Below, piece by piece: positions 63,623 through 64,000 of a DNA stretch of 64,000 nt. Each line of letters starts with the position of its first letter. Within the stretch, counting starts at the first letter, position 1. Source of the DNA: JAIOQJ01 sp963718635 (GTDB lineage Bacteria > Planctomycetota > Planctomycetia > Gemmatales > Gemmataceae); assembly GCA_963718635.1 (NCBI GenBank), contig OY970367.1, forward strand, positions 1,550,001-1,614,000, read 5' to 3'. Made by a program: the position numbers and the translations under genes. Below the pieces are notes generated by a model. It made no database searches. It was given only the letters and a program-made list of their open reading frames with translations, and was not told where the DNA came from.

Positions 63623-63961
63623 ATGCATGGAATCGATGCGCATTTTGTGACGACCGCTTTTGAACTGCCCGGTTATCGGGTGAGCGAGAACCTGGGGATG
63701 GTTCGCGGCCTAGTGGTGCGGTCACGCGGGGTGGGGGGCAACTTCATTGCCTCGCTGCAGACGCTCTTTGGCGGCAATATCACGCTCTACACGAGCCTAT
63801 GCGAAAAAGCGCGGGAGGACGCGTATCGGCTCATGCTCGAGCATGCGGAAGAGATGGGCGCCAATGCGGTGATCGGGGTGCGCTACGATGCCAATGAAGT
63901 CGCAGCGGGCGTTACGGAAGTGCTGGCATATGGAACGGCCGTAGTGATCGAGCGGAGCTGA
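63623..63961 (+). CDS. YbjQ-family (UPF0145, heavy-metal-binding-domain) protein
   Basis: 112 residues from ATG at 63623 with AGGGAG upstream. The family fold shows in FVTTAFELPGYRVSENLGMVRGLVVRSRG, FIASLQTLFGGNITLYTSLCEKAREDAYRLMLEHAEEMGANAVIGVRYDAN and VTEVLAYGTAVVI. These are small proteins of unknown role, thought to form pentamers. It is complete at the right edge of the window. Confidence 0.92.
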   Translation: MHGIDAHFVTTAFELPGYRVSENLGMVRGLVVRSRGVGGNFIASLQTLFGGNITLYTSLCEKAREDAYRLMLEHAEEMGANAVIGVRYDANEVAAGVTEVLAYGTAVVIERS

Positions 63962-64000
63962 TTTCAATTGCAGAATTCTTCCAATGCGGAATTCGGAATT

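Overview
This window looks like chromosomal DNA of a planctomycete, most likely of the Gemmataceae/Pirellulaceae kind. This is inferred from gene content, not from a database search. Pointers are a DUF1559 protein with a prepilin N-terminus, a c-type cytochrome fused to WD40 repeats, a large secreted PPC-domain protein, a fused SecDF, an HpnE-like squalene enzyme, many secreted or lipoprotein orphans, and dispersed hairpin repeats that read as 'HEPEAPAK' in one frame. Gene density is that of a free-living genome, and most neighbours are unrelated in function.

Layout. 0-7 kb: 5' end of a type VI sheath gene (tssB), the rimK/RimB-type pair, a secreted TPR-like protein, queF and queC back to back, and a secreted TlpA-like protein. 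7-15 kb: a DUF6941-like protein, a DUF885 protein, then a co-directional ABC exporter, GT39 and GT2 glycosyltransferases that may form a glycolipid or envelope-glycan unit. 14.8-17 kb: a Uma2-family gene split by an ISL3-type insertion sequence. 17-21 kb: small proteins, an antitoxin-like gene with a truncated partner, thrS, tRNA-His, a lipoprotein. 21.6-29 kb: yajC-secDF, a cobalamin adenosyltransferase, an MFS transporter with a tiny overlapping partner gene, proC. 29-40 kb: DUF1559 protein, Cys-rich protein, an O-antigen-polymerase-like and flippase pair, a lipoprotein, a sensor-less histidine kinase, histidine phosphatase, PQQ-type propeller, C45-type hydrolase. 39.7-49 kb: three large secreted or envelope proteins in a row (alpha-2-macroglobulin, PPC protein, cytochrome-WD40). 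49-58 kb: SurA/PpiC-type PPIase, tRNA-Ser, MlaE-like permease, HU-type protein, pdxJ, two tandem HEAT-like secreted paralogues, hpnE. 58-64 kb: two tandem small secreted paralogues, one split by an IS4-type element, a HemW/HemN-like radical SAM protein and a YbjQ-family protein.

Three things stand out. First, two insertion sequences are caught inside genes with both terminal inverted repeats and perfect target duplications (8 bp and 11 bp). Removing element plus one duplication restores an exact reading frame in each. Second, at least 16 host genes or gene parts, including thrS and secDF, carry single-base frameshifts, and most sit at or next to GCGC or CGCG. This points to systematic sequencing error, so these genes should be read as intact until checked. 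Third, every convergent gene pair separated by more than about 70 bp has a long-stem hairpin repeat (or a remnant of one) in the gap, suggesting that dispersed repeats serve as bidirectional terminators.

I did not find a CRISPR array, rRNA, prophage or an obvious new defence system.
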